DNA of 64,000 nt from Clostridiales bacterium (GCA_013619125.1 JABXKS010000043.1:1-64000); one strand, 5' to 3'. Shown: positions 16,330 through 25,700, numbered from the stretch's first letter. Translations and numbers: made by a program. The notes: generated by a model not told the origin, from the sequence alone.

Positions 16330-17832
16330 ATGAAAAGAAGATGTAGTGGATTGCTGATCTTGATTATGGTCATGGTTTTGGTATTGTCGGGCTGCGGAGA
16401 ATCCGTGGCGGAAACGACACAAAAAGACTCTTTAACCATGATCGGATTGCTGGTTGCAGAGAGTTTGAACCCTTATGCTGGCGGATTGAGCGACAAGATT
16501 GTGGACCATTCGATTTTTGACAGCATTGTGAAGTTTGACGAGACGGGCAAGATCGTACCTTGTTTGGCGGAAAGCTGGGTGGACGAGGCGGACGGAAAGA
16601 CGGTTACCTTTACCCTGCGCCAAGATGTGAAGTTTCATGACGGTTCTGACTTGATAGCGGATGATGTGATTTTTTCTCTTGAAACCCTGACGGCCATTCC
16701 AATCAACTCTTGGATGATGTCTTATATCGAAAGCTGGGAGAAGATTGACGATTACTCCTTTACCATGGTAAAGAAAACGCCGTATTCCAAGATGATGAAT
16801 ATAATGGCGGAACGGCTTTACATTGTGCCAAAAGCCTTGTATGAGGCGGATCTGGATGCTTTTTCAGCGAACCCAGTAGGCACGGGCGCATACAAGTATA
16901 TCTCTCAGCAGGAAGATAAGTCTGTGATCATGGCAGCCAATGAAAACTACTTTATGGGCGCGCCGGAGATTAAGAGTGTAACGGTAAAACCGCCTTTGGA
17001 CGCTTCAGCAGCCGTTATTGCCCTGGAATCCAAAGAAGCCGATATTATATTTGGTGTTCCAACCATGCAGCAGTCCATTATCTCAGACAATGAAGACTTG
17101 GTTTTGGTCGAGACCGCCGGATGGGCCATGCATATGCTGGTTCTGATGGGGGAAAATACTGCTGATTCCAACTTGAGAAAAGCCATCAAACACGCGATCA
17201 ATCCAGAGAATGCCGTGTTGGTTGCCAACGAAGGCATTGGTGTGCCGGCAACGGAATTGTATGCTGAAAAGGTTATGGGCGACATGGTGGGTGCTGTTCC
17301 TTATGAAGGCTACAATCTAGATATGTCTATGGAATTCCTGGCCAAATCCAATTATACGGAAGCGCTGGAACTGGTAATTTCTGTGGATTCTTCCGGTGCG
17401 GCCATGGCACAATCCATCCAATCTGACTTGCAAAAAGCCGGAATCAAAATTAGCATCGAGCAATTGGATACGAACGCTCTTTACGGCAAGCTGATGAATA
17501 GTGAATTGGATATGGCGATCCTGCCGATGGGCACTCATATGAACGGGATTGAGGAAATGTTGGCTGTGCCGATTATGCCGCCGTTTAACGCGGGGATGAG
17601 CCCATCTGAAAAACGGGTTGAATTGATCAACGCCTTTATGGCGGAGAGCGACGCTGTTGCAAGGGAAGCTATCGTCAAGGAAGCTTTGGCTCTGACAATT
17701 GAGGAATCCGATATGATTCCGATTTTTGAACCGGTATTTAATTTGGCACATTCAAAAGAAATCACAAATGTTTCACCGGTTAGCGCAGCGACCAATGTGT
17801 ATTATCTAGGTGAGGTGAAAGCAGCACAATAA
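16330..17832 (+). CDS. Oligopeptide-binding lipoprotein (SBP family 5)
   Basis: A 500-residue extracellular solute-binding lipoprotein of the DppA/OppA family. The leader MKRRCSGLLILIMVMVLVLSGC has a lipobox with the modified cysteine at 22. The family motif region AESWVDEADGKTVTFTLRQ followed by FHDGSDLIADDVIFSL is clear. It delivers peptides to the permease pair encoded upstream. It is the last gene of the transporter set and is longer than the average periplasmic homologue only through its leader. Start ATG behind GGAAGGAGCG. Confidence 0.93.
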   Translation: MKRRCSGLLILIMVMVLVLSGCGESVAETTQKDSLTMIGLLVAESLNPYAGGLSDKIVDHSIFDSIVKFDETGKIVPCLAESWVDEADGKTVTFTLRQDVKFHDGSDLIADDVIFSLETLTAIPINSWMMSYIESWEKIDDYSFTMVKKTPYSKMMNIMAERLYIVPKALYEADLDAFSANPVGTGAYKYISQQEDKSVIMAANENYFMGAPEIKSVTVKPPLDASAAVIALESKEADIIFGVPTMQQSIISDNEDLVLVETAGWAMHMLVLMGENTADSNLRKAIKHAINPENAVLVANEGIGVPATELYAEKVMGDMVGAVPYEGYNLDMSMEFLAKSNYTEALELVISVDSSGAAMAQSIQSDLQKAGIKISIEQLDTNALYGKLMNSELDMAILPMGTHMNGIEEMLAVPIMPPFNAGMSPSEKRVELINAFMAESDAVAREAIVKEALALTIEESDMIPIFEPVFNLAHSKEITNVSPVSAATNVYYLGEVKAAQ

Positions 17833-17946
17833 GAGATCAAATGTTGAAGCTCATGCGAGCGGGATATTTTTCCGAAACCCGAGGTCATATGTCCGGTTTC
17901 TGGATCATGGGAAATGCTGTAAAGAGAATGATATCGAGGAGTAAAT

Positions 17947-19407
17947 ATGAAGAAATATGACTTGATTGTGATAGGGACGGGAGTGGGAATCCCGATCATC
18001 GACAATGCACTCAAGCGAGGTTTTCAGTGCGCATTAATCGAGAAATCGAGGTTTGGCGGAACCTGTTTGAACAGAGGCTGCATTCCTTCCAAAATTCTAG
18101 CCTATCCGGCAGATGTGATTAGGCAGGTTCAAAAGTCAAAAAAGTTGGGCCTGTCTTTTCAAGAACTGAATTTGGATTGGAACCAGTTGGCTGAAAGAAT
18201 GAAGGGAAAGATTGCTTACAGCGATGAAATTGAAAAGAGGTTTGTTGACCACGAAGGACTGACTGTCTATCGTGGGGTAGGGGAATTTATTGATGACAAC
18301 ACTATCAGGGTGATGATGGAGAATGGTGTGTATTCCGAGGAATTGCAAGGGAAGAAAATTGTTGTGGCTCCCGGAGCGAGATCCCTGATGCCACCAATTC
18401 ACGGACTTGAGGAAACGGAATACTTGACCTCTGAATCCTTTTATGGAGATTCGTTTCCAGAAAAACCGTGGGAGAGTTTGGTGATTATTGGCGGCGGTGT
18501 GATCGGTGTCGAATTCGCCCATATCTTTTCTGCTTATGGAACGAAGGTAACCATACTCGAGATGCAGGATCGTCTTCTGCCTTCTGAAGAGAAGGAAATC
18601 AGCGAACAATTGGAAAAACAATTTGTTGAAGCGGGAATCAAGGTTTGCGTGAATTTTCGGGTGGATCGGCTTGAAGGAAGCGGGGACGCCAAGAGGGTTG
18701 TTGGAACAAGCTTGGTAACGGGGGCGGAGCTGACGGTTCGGTGTCAGGAGATTATGCTTGCCGCGGGTCTTACATCCAATGCGGACTTGTTGAAAATTGA
18801 AAATACTTCGATTCAAACAGATGAGCACGGGTGGATTAAAACCAACGAGTATTTGGAAACCACTACAAAAAATGTGTGGGCTTTGGGCGATATCAATGGT
18901 TTTTTTCAATTCAGGCACAAGGGGAATTATGAAATGTTTGCCTGCGTACACAATATGTTTGAAGTGGATAAACCGAAAAAAGTCATGAATTATTCCATCG
19001 TTCCTTGGGCGATATTTACGCATCCTCAAATTGCACATCTTGGAATAACAGAAGAAGAGGCCTTGTGTGAGAGGAAGAGAATTCAGGTGGGCAAAAGCCA
19101 TTATTCCTCGGTTGCGAAAGGATACGCCATGGGGTATGATGAAATGGATTCTGATGACGGATTTGTAAAGTTGATTTTGGATGAAGATTCTCGGATTCTT
19201 GGGGCGCATATTATCGGACCGAATGCGGCAATCCTGATTCAACCCTATGTCTATCTAATGAGCATGGGGTGCAGATGCAATGGGGATTTGTCAGAGGGGA
19301 TTTCTTTCGATTTTATGCATGATGCTATGGTGATTCACCCTTCATTGTCTGAATTGACCGGTTGGATTTTCGGTCGGCTGCAGTGGGTCGAAAGTCCAAA
19401 AGAATAA
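17947..19407 (+). CDS. Pyridine nucleotide-disulfide oxidoreductase, dihydrolipoamide dehydrogenase-like
   Basis: A 486-residue class I flavoprotein disulfide reductase. The redox-active pair C40/C45 lies in GGTCLNRGCIPSK. The NAD-binding motif is VIIGGGVIGVEFAHIFSAYG, the second FAD motif is NVWALGDINGFFQFRH, and the C-terminal dimer-interface base pair is in HPSLSELTG. The first FAD loop reads GTGVGIP, less regular than GxGxxG. No lipoyl-dependent complex genes are nearby, so the partner disulfide is unknown. It lies between the peptide-binding protein and the TetR gene and may be co-regulated with them. Confidence 0.88.
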   Translation: MKKYDLIVIGTGVGIPIIDNALKRGFQCALIEKSRFGGTCLNRGCIPSKILAYPADVIRQVQKSKKLGLSFQELNLDWNQLAERMKGKIAYSDEIEKRFVDHEGLTVYRGVGEFIDDNTIRVMMENGVYSEELQGKKIVVAPGARSLMPPIHGLEETEYLTSESFYGDSFPEKPWESLVIIGGGVIGVEFAHIFSAYGTKVTILEMQDRLLPSEEKEISEQLEKQFVEAGIKVCVNFRVDRLEGSGDAKRVVGTSLVTGAELTVRCQEIMLAAGLTSNADLLKIENTSIQTDEHGWIKTNEYLETTTKNVWALGDINGFFQFRHKGNYEMFACVHNMFEVDKPKKVMNYSIVPWAIFTHPQIAHLGITEEEALCERKRIQVGKSHYSSVAKGYAMGYDEMDSDDGFVKLILDEDSRILGAHIIGPNAAILIQPYVYLMSMGCRCNGDLSEGISFDFMHDAMVIHPSLSELTGWIFGRLQWVESPKE

Positions 19408-19449
19408 ACGATAGTAAAGGTAAGACAGTATTGCATAAGGAGGCGAATC

Positions 19450-20118
19450 ATGCCGAAACAGACATTCTTTAATTTGCCAGACGGAAAAAAACAACGTATT
19501 ATTGAGGCGACCTACGATGAATTTATAGAAAAGCCTTATGAAAAGGTGAATATTCGAAATATCACCGGACGAGCCGAGATCAATATTGCCAGTTTCTATC
19601 AATACTTTATCGACAAGGACGACCTCTACCTTTATCTGTTGACGGAGATTGCCACAAAAATTAACGAAAAGGGCAGAGAGGTGTACGGCAGCTTTTTCTT
19701 TATCCAGTCCGAACTGGATCTGGAGGGGTTTTGCACCCAAAAGGAGATTGAGTTTGAGGCTACCTGGTACAAGGTGCCCGTTGATGTGATGAGGAAGTTT
19801 TATTTTGGCGCCTACAATCGGCGGATCAAGGAGTTGTATCGTTCGGAAGTGATGGAGCTGAAAGCGAAAGGGGTCTTGTCGGACTCCTTGGACCTTGATT
19901 TGATTCTTTATATGGTCATAACCGCCATGTTCAATCTGCAGATGTATTTTCGAGATCACGAAATTACAGACCGGCAAGAAAAGGTCAGAATCACCCATCA
20001 GTTTTACAATGACTTTTTGCCGAACGGCATTCTGAAAACCGGGGCGGCTGGCGTTAATGGACCGCATTTGTCCATTATGGCGGATTCAAAAAAGAATCTA
20101 TCCGGTGGGACAGCGTAA
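19450..20118 (+). CDS. TetR/AcrR-family transcription regulator
   Basis: A 222-residue regulator. Residues about 12-58 form the TetR DNA-binding domain (KKQRIIEATYDEF, VNIRNITGRAEINIASFYQYF, DKDDLYLYLL). The remainder is the variable helical ligand and dimer domain. Start ATG behind AAGGAGGCG. Its location at the end of the peptide-use gene run, and the palindromes GTAAACGAGTTTAC and TAAACATGTTTA at the operon promoter, suggest that it represses that operon. The stop codon lies inside a 14-base tandem duplication. Confidence 0.9.
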   Translation: MPKQTFFNLPDGKKQRIIEATYDEFIEKPYEKVNIRNITGRAEINIASFYQYFIDKDDLYLYLLTEIATKINEKGREVYGSFFFIQSELDLEGFCTQKEIEFEATWYKVPVDVMRKFYFGAYNRRIKELYRSEVMELKAKGVLSDSLDLDLILYMVITAMFNLQMYFRDHEITDRQEKVRITHQFYNDFLPNGILKTGAAGVNGPHLSIMADSKKNLSGGTA

Positions 20119-20140
20119 TACAAATGGCGTAATACAAATG
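20113..20140 (+). repeat. 14-base perfect tandem duplication at the TetR stop codon
   Basis: GCGTAATACAAATG occurs twice without a gap (20113-20126 and 20127-20140). The first copy contains the TetR stop TAA. It looks like a small slippage or repair duplication at the edge of the decayed cupin region. Confidence 0.9.
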
Positions 20141-20345
20141 AAGAGGAACTTTTTGTTGTTGATGCAAAAATCGATTGAAAAGGGAGTCGAAAAGCACCCA
20201 GCTGAAGGTTGTTGTTTTTAATGGAGAAATGACCATTCGCGCAAGCGCTGAGGAATTTACCGTCAAGGAGGAGACGTCATCAAGTTCTGTGCGGACAAAT
20301 TCCATGCATACCATAATTCTGGCGATCGCTTATCGTGAAATAACA
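20138..20345 (+). pseudogene. Decayed cupin-domain gene (probably XRE-cupin regulator C-terminus)
   Basis: Three frames read in order give one cupin domain: SIEKGVEKHPAE (frame from 20138), then KVVVFNGEMTIRASAEEFTV (next frame), then GDVIKFCADKFHAYHNSGD (third frame). The last piece is the second cupin motif typical of XRE-cupin regulators (GDxIxFxADxPHxYxN). Two frameshifts and the missing N-terminal helix-turn-helix make it non-functional. Strength rests on the motif order; no search was possible. Confidence 0.5.
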
Positions 20346-20387
20346 CGGTCATCTCATATTCCGAATAAGGCAAAATCCACAAAAGTG

Positions 20388-20411
20388 AACCGGTCGAAAG
20401 ACCGGTTTTTG
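20388..20411 (+). terminator. Rho-independent terminator
   Basis: AACCGGTC and GACCGGTT form a perfect eight-base stem closed by a GAAA tetraloop, followed by TTTG. It would terminate readthrough from the TetR and remnant region. Confidence 0.8.
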
Positions 20412-20613
20412 ATTGTGAGCTGATGTAGCTGTTTCAACTAAATCGATTTAATAAAATTGAATGGGATGCTTAACAATCCGATTGCTTAATGAAACAGTCG
20501 AAGTTTTTCTTCGGCAGGCTGATCAGGGGAATCAGGCGGGATTAAACATTGTATTTGTCCCAATTCCGGGTATAAATAAGAAAAGCGAAAAGAACAAGAA
20601 GAGGAGAATGAAT

Positions 20614-21072
20614 ATGTTTGGAGCATGCAGTGTTATTGAACGCGAAAAGCAATTGGTTTTATCGATTCGATTGAAAACCCCATACCAGGATTTGCCGAAA
20701 ACGATTGGAGAGTCCTATCATAAGATTCATGCTTATATGAAAGAGCTTGTAGTAATACCAGTTGGCGCTCCTTTTGTCGGATATTTCAACATGGATATGG
20801 ACAATCTGGATGTAGAGATCGGGTTTCCCGTATCGAAAGAGTTGCCAGGCAAGGGAGAAATCAAATTCAGTCAAATTCCTAGTGGGAAGTATGCAACCAT
20901 GATTTACACGGGCCCATATAATGAAATGAAAGAAGCCTATCGGGGACTGTCCAATTGGATGGAAGCGCATCAGGTTAAATCCAATTATCTTGCGTATGAA
21001 GTTTATCTAAATGATCCGGCTGAAGTTGCGGAAAGCGATTTGGAAACCCAAATTTTGCTCGGAGTTGAATAA
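20614..21072 (+). CDS. GyrI-like / AraC effector-binding domain protein
   Basis: A 152-residue stand-alone effector-binding domain of the GyrI-like type (SOUL/BmrR ligand fold). Supporting stretches are APFVGYFNMDMDNLDVEIGFPV and GKYATMIYTGPYNEMKEAYRGL, the core of this fold. It has no DNA-binding domain, so it may sequester small lipophilic or cationic molecules or act as a toxin modulator; function not assignable. The ATG at 20614 lies seven bases after AAGAGGAG; the ATG at 20608 is too close. The longer frame from 20461 has no ribosome site. Confidence 0.8.
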   Translation: MFGACSVIEREKQLVLSIRLKTPYQDLPKTIGESYHKIHAYMKELVVIPVGAPFVGYFNMDMDNLDVEIGFPVSKELPGKGEIKFSQIPSGKYATMIYTGPYNEMKEAYRGLSNWMEAHQVKSNYLAYEVYLNDPAEVAESDLETQILLGVE

Positions 21073-21093
21073 TGCGTAAATTAACAAGGGGAA

Positions 21094-21127
21094 AAGAAAG
21101 TCTCTTATGTAGGAGGCTTTCTTTTTT
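21094..21127 (+). terminator. Rho-independent terminator
   Basis: AAGAAAGTCTC and GGAGGCTTTCTT pair around a seven-base loop, followed by six T. Confidence 0.85.
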
Positions 21128-21157
21128 GATATACTGATAAGAAAAAGAGGTGTAGGC

Positions 21158-21649
21158 ATGAGTGAACTGAAACTACGCAACGCAAGTCTGGCAGACTTGA
21201 AAGCGGTGATTCATATTGAAGCGATTTGTTTTCCTACGGCAGAAGCGGCAACGGCGGAAGCGATGGAGGATCGTTTAAAGACGTATCAAAAAGGATTTTT
21301 TATTGCGGAACTGGGTGGAGAAGCGATCGGTTTTATCAATGGGGCAGCCAATGATTCCCCCATTATCGAAGATCGTTTTTATGAGTCGATGAAATATCAT
21401 CAAGATTCGGGCAAGCATCTGATGGTTTATGGATTGGATGTGCTTCCGAATTATCGAGGAAACGGCTATGCAAGAGCATTGATGAATCAATTTATTGCTT
21501 TTGCCAAGGAAGAAGAAAAGAAAGCGGTTCTTCTGACTTGCAAGTCGCATTTGGTGGCGTTTTATGAGAGTTTCGGCTATCTAAATTTAGGCGTGTCTGA
21601 TTCGACCCACGGCGGTGCTGAGTGGAATGATTTGCAACTTGATTTATAA
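21158..21649 (+). CDS. GNAT-family N-acetyltransferase
   Basis: A 163-residue acetyltransferase. The acetyl-CoA binding motif A reads LDVLPNYRGNGYARALMNQFIAFA, and the C-terminal KAVLLTCKSHLVAFYESFGY is the motif B helix-strand typical of GNAT proteins, here closest to serotonin N-acetyltransferase-like and RimI-like members. Cytoplasmic; acceptor substrate unknown. Start ATG behind AAAGAGGTG. It may be transcribed with the EamA exporter 57 bases downstream. Confidence 0.9.
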   Translation: MSELKLRNASLADLKAVIHIEAICFPTAEAATAEAMEDRLKTYQKGFFIAELGGEAIGFINGAANDSPIIEDRFYESMKYHQDSGKHLMVYGLDVLPNYRGNGYARALMNQFIAFAKEEEKKAVLLTCKSHLVAFYESFGYLNLGVSDSTHGGAEWNDLQLDL

Positions 21650-21706
21650 AAGTAGAGGAACTAGACGGCCGAGCGGCCATAGAGGAAAAAAGAAAGGAGG
21701 GTCTGT

Positions 21707-22642
21707 ATGAAATCAAGATTTGTATCGTACTTGGTTTTGTTTTTTGGTGTATTTGCGTTATCAACATCCGCTATTTTCGTTAAACTCGCGGATGCACCAT
21801 CATCAATTACAGCATTTTATCGACTATTTATCACGGCAATGATCCTTCTGCCCTTTGTATGGTTGAAGAAGGAAAATCGGAAAGAATTGCTTTCTTTGTC
21901 AAAAAGGCAATGGGGGCTTGGCATTTTATCGGGATTGTTTTTGTCCATGCATTATGTGTTGTGGTTTGAATCTTTGCGGTTCACATCGGTAGCCAGTTCA
22001 ACCGTGATTGTTACGCTTCAGCCGCTTTTTGCAATTGTTGGCGGGTATTTCTTTTTTCAAGAGCGATTTACGCGAGGCGCAATTATGGGCGGCATAATCG
22101 CCATAGGCGGAAGCTTTATTATCGGATGGGGGGACTTTCAAGTCAGTGAAATGGCGCTGTTCGGAGATTTGCTTGCATTCATAGCAGCGGGGATTATCAC
22201 CGTCTATTTCTTTATTGGGCAGCATTTAAGGAAAAAGCTATCGGTTATTCCCTATTCTTTTATTGGATATGTCAGTAGCTCGGTATTTTTAGGGATCTAC
22301 GCCCTTAGCCGGCAAGTCTCATTTACAAACTATCCGCTCAAGACGTGGCAGGCCTTCTTTGGCTTGGCGTGCATTGCAACGATTTTGGGGCAAATGACGT
22401 TTAACTGGCTCTTGAAGTGGTTGAGCACCTCGGTAATTTCCATGAGTATTCTTGGGGAAACCATTGGGACCTGTATACTCGCGTACTATATTTTAGATGA
22501 GCATATTTCTCTGCAACAGGGTGTGGGGATTGCGGTGATTTTAACGGGTCTTGCGATATTTTTGATTCAAAAAAATAAAGCGGACAACAAAGTCGAGCGT
22601 CCTTTGATCACGCCTGTGAAAATGGAGAAGGAAGGGATTTAA
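21707..22642 (+). CDS. EamA/DMT-family membrane exporter
   Basis: A 311-residue drug/metabolite transporter with about ten transmembrane helices in two EamA repeats. The first repeat includes STSAIFVKLADAPSSITAFYR, and the second ends with WLLKWLSTSVISMSILGETI. Family members export amino acids or other metabolites. Start ATG behind AAAGGAGGG. A convergent terminator shared with the HAD gene follows. Confidence 0.9.
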   Translation: MKSRFVSYLVLFFGVFALSTSAIFVKLADAPSSITAFYRLFITAMILLPFVWLKKENRKELLSLSKRQWGLGILSGLFLSMHYVLWFESLRFTSVASSTVIVTLQPLFAIVGGYFFFQERFTRGAIMGGIIAIGGSFIIGWGDFQVSEMALFGDLLAFIAAGIITVYFFIGQHLRKKLSVIPYSFIGYVSSSVFLGIYALSRQVSFTNYPLKTWQAFFGLACIATILGQMTFNWLLKWLSTSVISMSILGETIGTCILAYYILDEHISLQQGVGIAVILTGLAIFLIQKNKADNKVERPLITPVKMEKEGI

Positions 22643-22647
22643 GTCAT

Positions 22648-22701
22648 AAAAAAAGCAATGGTCAGAATCCAATTTCTATGGACTTCAACCATTGCTTTTT
22701 C
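22648..22701. terminator. Bidirectional terminator between convergent genes
   Basis: AAAAAAGCAATGGT and ACCATTGCTTTTT form the outer stem, with A-runs and T-runs on both strands. It serves the EamA gene on plus and the HAD gene on minus. Confidence 0.85.
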
Positions 22702-22703
22702 GT

Positions 22704-23375
22704 TTAAAAAATAGTCCAGCCTTTTTCAAAGGCGATTTCTTTCAATCCTTTATCGGGGTTCACCGCAACGGGATTGCCAGTAAGACTTAAGATGTCGTGG
22801 TCGTAGTAGCTGTCACCGAAGGCGTAGCTGTTCTCCCAGTCAATCTCCACCCCTTGAAAAGCATCCAAGAGAGCTTTTGGCTTGTTCGTGCCGGTTACGA
22901 TCATCAACGGTGCGTCAAAATCATAGGTTTGGTCCTCCCGAAAAACAAGTTCTGTGCCGATAATGGTGTCGACTGGAAGGTGTTTACCGACTTCTTCCAA
23001 TAATAAGGTATTTGCTCCGGAACAGATGACGGTATGAAATCCTTCTGTTTTTTTCTGATGGATGCTTTCGATCACACGTTTGTTAAAGTGATTGATGATC
23101 TCGATTGTGCAGTCGCTAAAAAATTGAGCAATCTCTTTTTTAGTCATTCCTTCAAAGAGAATCATAAAGAGTTTTGCAGCGGTTGCTCGAAATTTCTCCT
23201 TGTCCATTTCGGGGTCCAGTTTCAGCTTGTAGGTTGCGATTAATTTTAGGGCGAGTGCATAAAATTTCACAAGTCGGACCTTGGAATAGCCATTAGTAGC
23301 CCAGTATTTAATAATAAAGGGGAGCGTTTCTTTTTCGAAGATGGTTCCATCAAAATCATAGATGGCTAGTTTCAT
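22704..23375 (-). CDS. HAD-superfamily hydrolase, phosphoserine phosphatase-like (HAD-IB)
   Basis: A 223-residue haloacid-dehalogenase-type phosphatase. Motif I is YDFDGTIF at residues 6-13 with the nucleophile aspartate, motif II is VICSGANT, the conserved lysine is in NKPKALLDAF, and motif III is AFGDSYYDHDIL. This arrangement fits the HAD-IB group (phosphoserine phosphatase-like). Substrate unknown. The start is the ATG at 23375 with AGGAGG before it; the upstream ATG at 23402 precedes that site. Confidence 0.88.
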   Translation of the reverse strand: MKLAIYDFDGTIFEKETLPFIIKYWATNGYSKVRLVKFYALALKLIATYKLKLDPEMDKEKFRATAAKLFMILFEGMTKKEIAQFFSDCTIEIINHFNKRVIESIHQKKTEGFHTVICSGANTLLLEEVGKHLPVDTIIGTELVFREDQTYDFDAPLMIVTGTNKPKALLDAFQGVEIDWENSYAFGDSYYDHDILSLTGNPVAVNPDKGLKEIAFEKGWTIF

Positions 23376-23532
23376 AAATCCTCCTGACGACAAATGGTTC
23401 ATGGTTTTCGCGTTGTTTGTCGGTAGTATAACGGATATTTCGAGAAATAGATAGGAAAATCATGGATCGTATCGATTATAGAATGAAAATTCTAATATTT
23501 ATGTGTATAATTATACGAAAAGGAGGTTTCAC

Positions 23533-24672
23533 ATGAATTTCGATTTTATTTTGCCCTCAACAATCAAATATGGAAAAGGCATCGTCCAAGAATTGGACAA
23601 TGTGTTGAATGAAATTGGCGCCAAGAAAATTATGGTGGTCTGCGACCCAGGAATCCTTGCTGCCGGAATTATGGACAAAGTGATGAAGCATGTGGGCTCA
23701 GACAAAGAAGTTGTGGTTTTCAGTGAGATTGAAGCCAATCCCAAAGATTATAATGTGCAAGCGGGCGCGGAATTTGCCATTCGAGAGAAGGTAGATGTGG
23801 TGATCGCCTTAGGCGGCGGCAGTCCCATTGACGCGGCCAAAGGTATTGTTGCCGTAGCAAAACAGGGTGGTGCCATTCGCGATTATGCGGAAAAAAAGAT
23901 CGGTTCTGATTGCCTGCCCCTGATTGCGATTCCGACGACAGCAGGCACGGGAAGCGAAGTGACGTTCTCCTCTGTGATCACCGATACAAAAGAGAACTTT
24001 AAATTCACTGTTAAGAGTCCGCATATCGCTGCGAAGGTTGCATTGGTGGACCCAGAACTGACCTATACTCTGCCTGCAGCCATTACGGCGGCAACGGGAA
24101 TTGATGCTTTGACGCACGCCATTGAAGGCTATACGGCAACCTGCACGGAACCCATCGCGGAAGCCGTGGGTCTCTATGCCATCGAATATATTGGCAAGTA
24201 TATCGTTCGAGCGGTGAAAAACGGATCGGACGAGGAAGCGCGGGACGGCATGATGACGGGTAGTCTTTTGGCCGGTCTTTCCTTCAGCCACGCTGATGTG
24301 GCGGGAGTGCATTGCATGGCGGAGGCCCTAGGAAGCGTGTACGACAAGCCTCATGGACTCTGTAACTCCATTATTCTGCCCCATATGATGACGGAGTGCC
24401 TACCCTTCGCAGAAATGAAGTATGCGAGAGTGGCAAGAGCTTTGGGAATCAAGGAAGATGACGATAAGAAAGCCGCTGAAAAGGGAATCGATCTGATAAA
24501 GGAAATCTCTGCAGAGATAGGCTTGCCTGATTTCAAATCCTTGGGCGTTGAGCCAAGTGGATTCCGTTTGTTGGCGGAGCTGTCTGAGAAGAATGGGTCC
24601 AACGGCAGCAATCCAAAACCGATGACGGCGGACGATTATGAGGCGCTATTTGTAAAGATCAACGCGTTGTAG
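23533..24672 (+). CDS. Iron-containing alcohol dehydrogenase
   Basis: A 379-residue group III alcohol dehydrogenase. The NAD-binding region is VIALGGGSPIDAAKGI, and PTTAGTGSEVT is the family signature. Metal ligands are provided by the D and H of LTHAIEGYTA, H of VHCMAEALGSVYDKPHG and its second H. It oxidises or reduces alcohols and aldehydes in the cytoplasm and is usually Fe-dependent and oxygen-sensitive. ATG 23533 behind AAAGGAGG; ATG 23503 lies over a TATAAT box (23506-23511) that is probably the -10. It heads an operon with the ATC hydrolase-like protein and the aldolase, which suggests reduction of an aldehyde released by the aldolase. Confidence 0.92.
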   Translation: MNFDFILPSTIKYGKGIVQELDNVLNEIGAKKIMVVCDPGILAAGIMDKVMKHVGSDKEVVVFSEIEANPKDYNVQAGAEFAIREKVDVVIALGGGSPIDAAKGIVAVAKQGGAIRDYAEKKIGSDCLPLIAIPTTAGTGSEVTFSSVITDTKENFKFTVKSPHIAAKVALVDPELTYTLPAAITAATGIDALTHAIEGYTATCTEPIAEAVGLYAIEYIGKYIVRAVKNGSDEEARDGMMTGSLLAGLSFSHADVAGVHCMAEALGSVYDKPHGLCNSIILPHMMTECLPFAEMKYARVARALGIKEDDDKKAAEKGIDLIKEISAEIGLPDFKSLGVEPSGFRLLAELSEKNGSNGSNPKPMTADDYEALFVKINAL

Positions 24673-24719
24673 TTGAACGGAAAGCTGCGATAGGATGAAA
24701 AACAAGAGGAGGGATCGCC

Positions 24720-25700
24720 ATGATATGGACAGAAGTTCATCACGCAACCTTGATTGGCTTGTTTTTTTTAGCCCTTAGGAACCGACGAGGCGAAGCGGGC
24801 ATTGAATGTTTTAAACGTGCCATCAAGCGATATGCAGAGCAGCGCGGTCAACGCATGGCGTTGCGCGCAAAATCCCATGGATTTGAAGCCGATTTTTCTG
24901 CCTACTTTAGTCATGGGGAGTGGGCGCCAACCCAGCCGCCAAAATTGGCGGGCAAATCTTTTTCCGACAAAGATGACTGGGTGATTTTGAATCCTGAATG
25001 TCTCTGGCTTTCCACTTTTCAGGAAATGGAGCTGCCGGAGTGCGCGAAGGTATATTGCGCCTTGATCGACACCCATTTGCTGAAGGGATTTAATCCAAAG
25101 TTGAAACTGGAGGTGACGAGTTTCCTGCATTCGTCCGAGTACTGCACCTTCCAATGGAAGAACGCAAATCTCACAGCGGAGGATTGGAAGCAAATTGGCG
25201 AGATCAAAACGCGCTTTGAAAATGAAAATGTGAAACTTTTTGACTATCACACGGGACATGTATGGAAAACTTTTCAAGAGGAGATGTTGAAAGACGAAGA
25301 CGATCAAAACCTTGTGGTATTAAATCAGATTGCGAAGGCCTTTGAAACAAAATTTGGAAAAAAAGCGATGGAACGGATCTTTTCCTTTGAGTCGACAGAT
25401 TTTCAAGTGGTGGAGGAATACGATACGGAGAAAAAGTGCTATGAGATTGTCAACTGTCCAATGAATGGGACGGATCCAAAAACCGCAAAATGTCAGGTAT
25501 ACCAAGAGCAAGTCGGTTGTTGGGAATATGACTGGGGCGCTCTGTATCGGGTCATGCCGGAAGGCGAGGAAAAAGAGAAATGGCAACATCTTATGGTGGC
25601 GCATTGTCCAACCTGTCCGGTTTATAAAAAACATCAGGATGAAATGAATCAACGGTTGAAAAAATTGAAACCAATAGCGGAGGGATCGAATGAAGAATAA
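24720..25700 (+). CDS. L-2-amino-thiazoline-4-carboxylate hydrolase-like protein
   Basis: A 326-residue cytoplasmic protein. The first 180 residues follow the ATC hydrolase family pattern: a helical start (IECFKRAIKRYAEQRGQRMA), then CAKVYCALIDTHLLKGFNPK and a conserved cysteine in SSEYCTFQW. The second half is a separate cysteine-rich region (CYEIVNCPMNG, CQVYQEQVGC, HCPTCPVYKK) that could bind metal. The family hydrolyses a ring C-N bond on the route from thiazoline to cysteine in the founding member, but many homologues are uncharacterised. It overlaps the aldolase gene by 11 bases, so the products probably act together. Confidence 0.6.
   Translation: MIWTEVHHATLIGLFFLALRNRRGEAGIECFKRAIKRYAEQRGQRMALRAKSHGFEADFSAYFSHGEWAPTQPPKLAGKSFSDKDDWVILNPECLWLSTFQEMELPECAKVYCALIDTHLLKGFNPKLKLEVTSFLHSSEYCTFQWKNANLTAEDWKQIGEIKTRFENENVKLFDYHTGHVWKTFQEEMLKDEDDQNLVVLNQIAKAFETKFGKKAMERIFSFESTDFQVVEEYDTEKKCYEIVNCPMNGTDPKTAKCQVYQEQVGCWEYDWGALYRVMPEGEEKEKWQHLMVAHCPTCPVYKKHQDEMNQRLKKLKPIAEGSNEE

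Noticed and set aside
18136-19242. Minus-strand open frame of 368 codons
   Set aside because: It is opposite the disulfide oxidoreductase, whose motifs are complete. No ribosome site or family motif on the minus strand.
20175-20423. 82-codon plus-strand ORF as an intact gene
   Set aside because: No ribosome site; only its middle part belongs to the cupin remnant, and it runs into the terminator.
20461-20613. N-terminal extension of the GyrI-like protein
   Set aside because: The 51 extra residues have no ribosome site before them, and the family domain begins at 20614 after AAGAGGAG.
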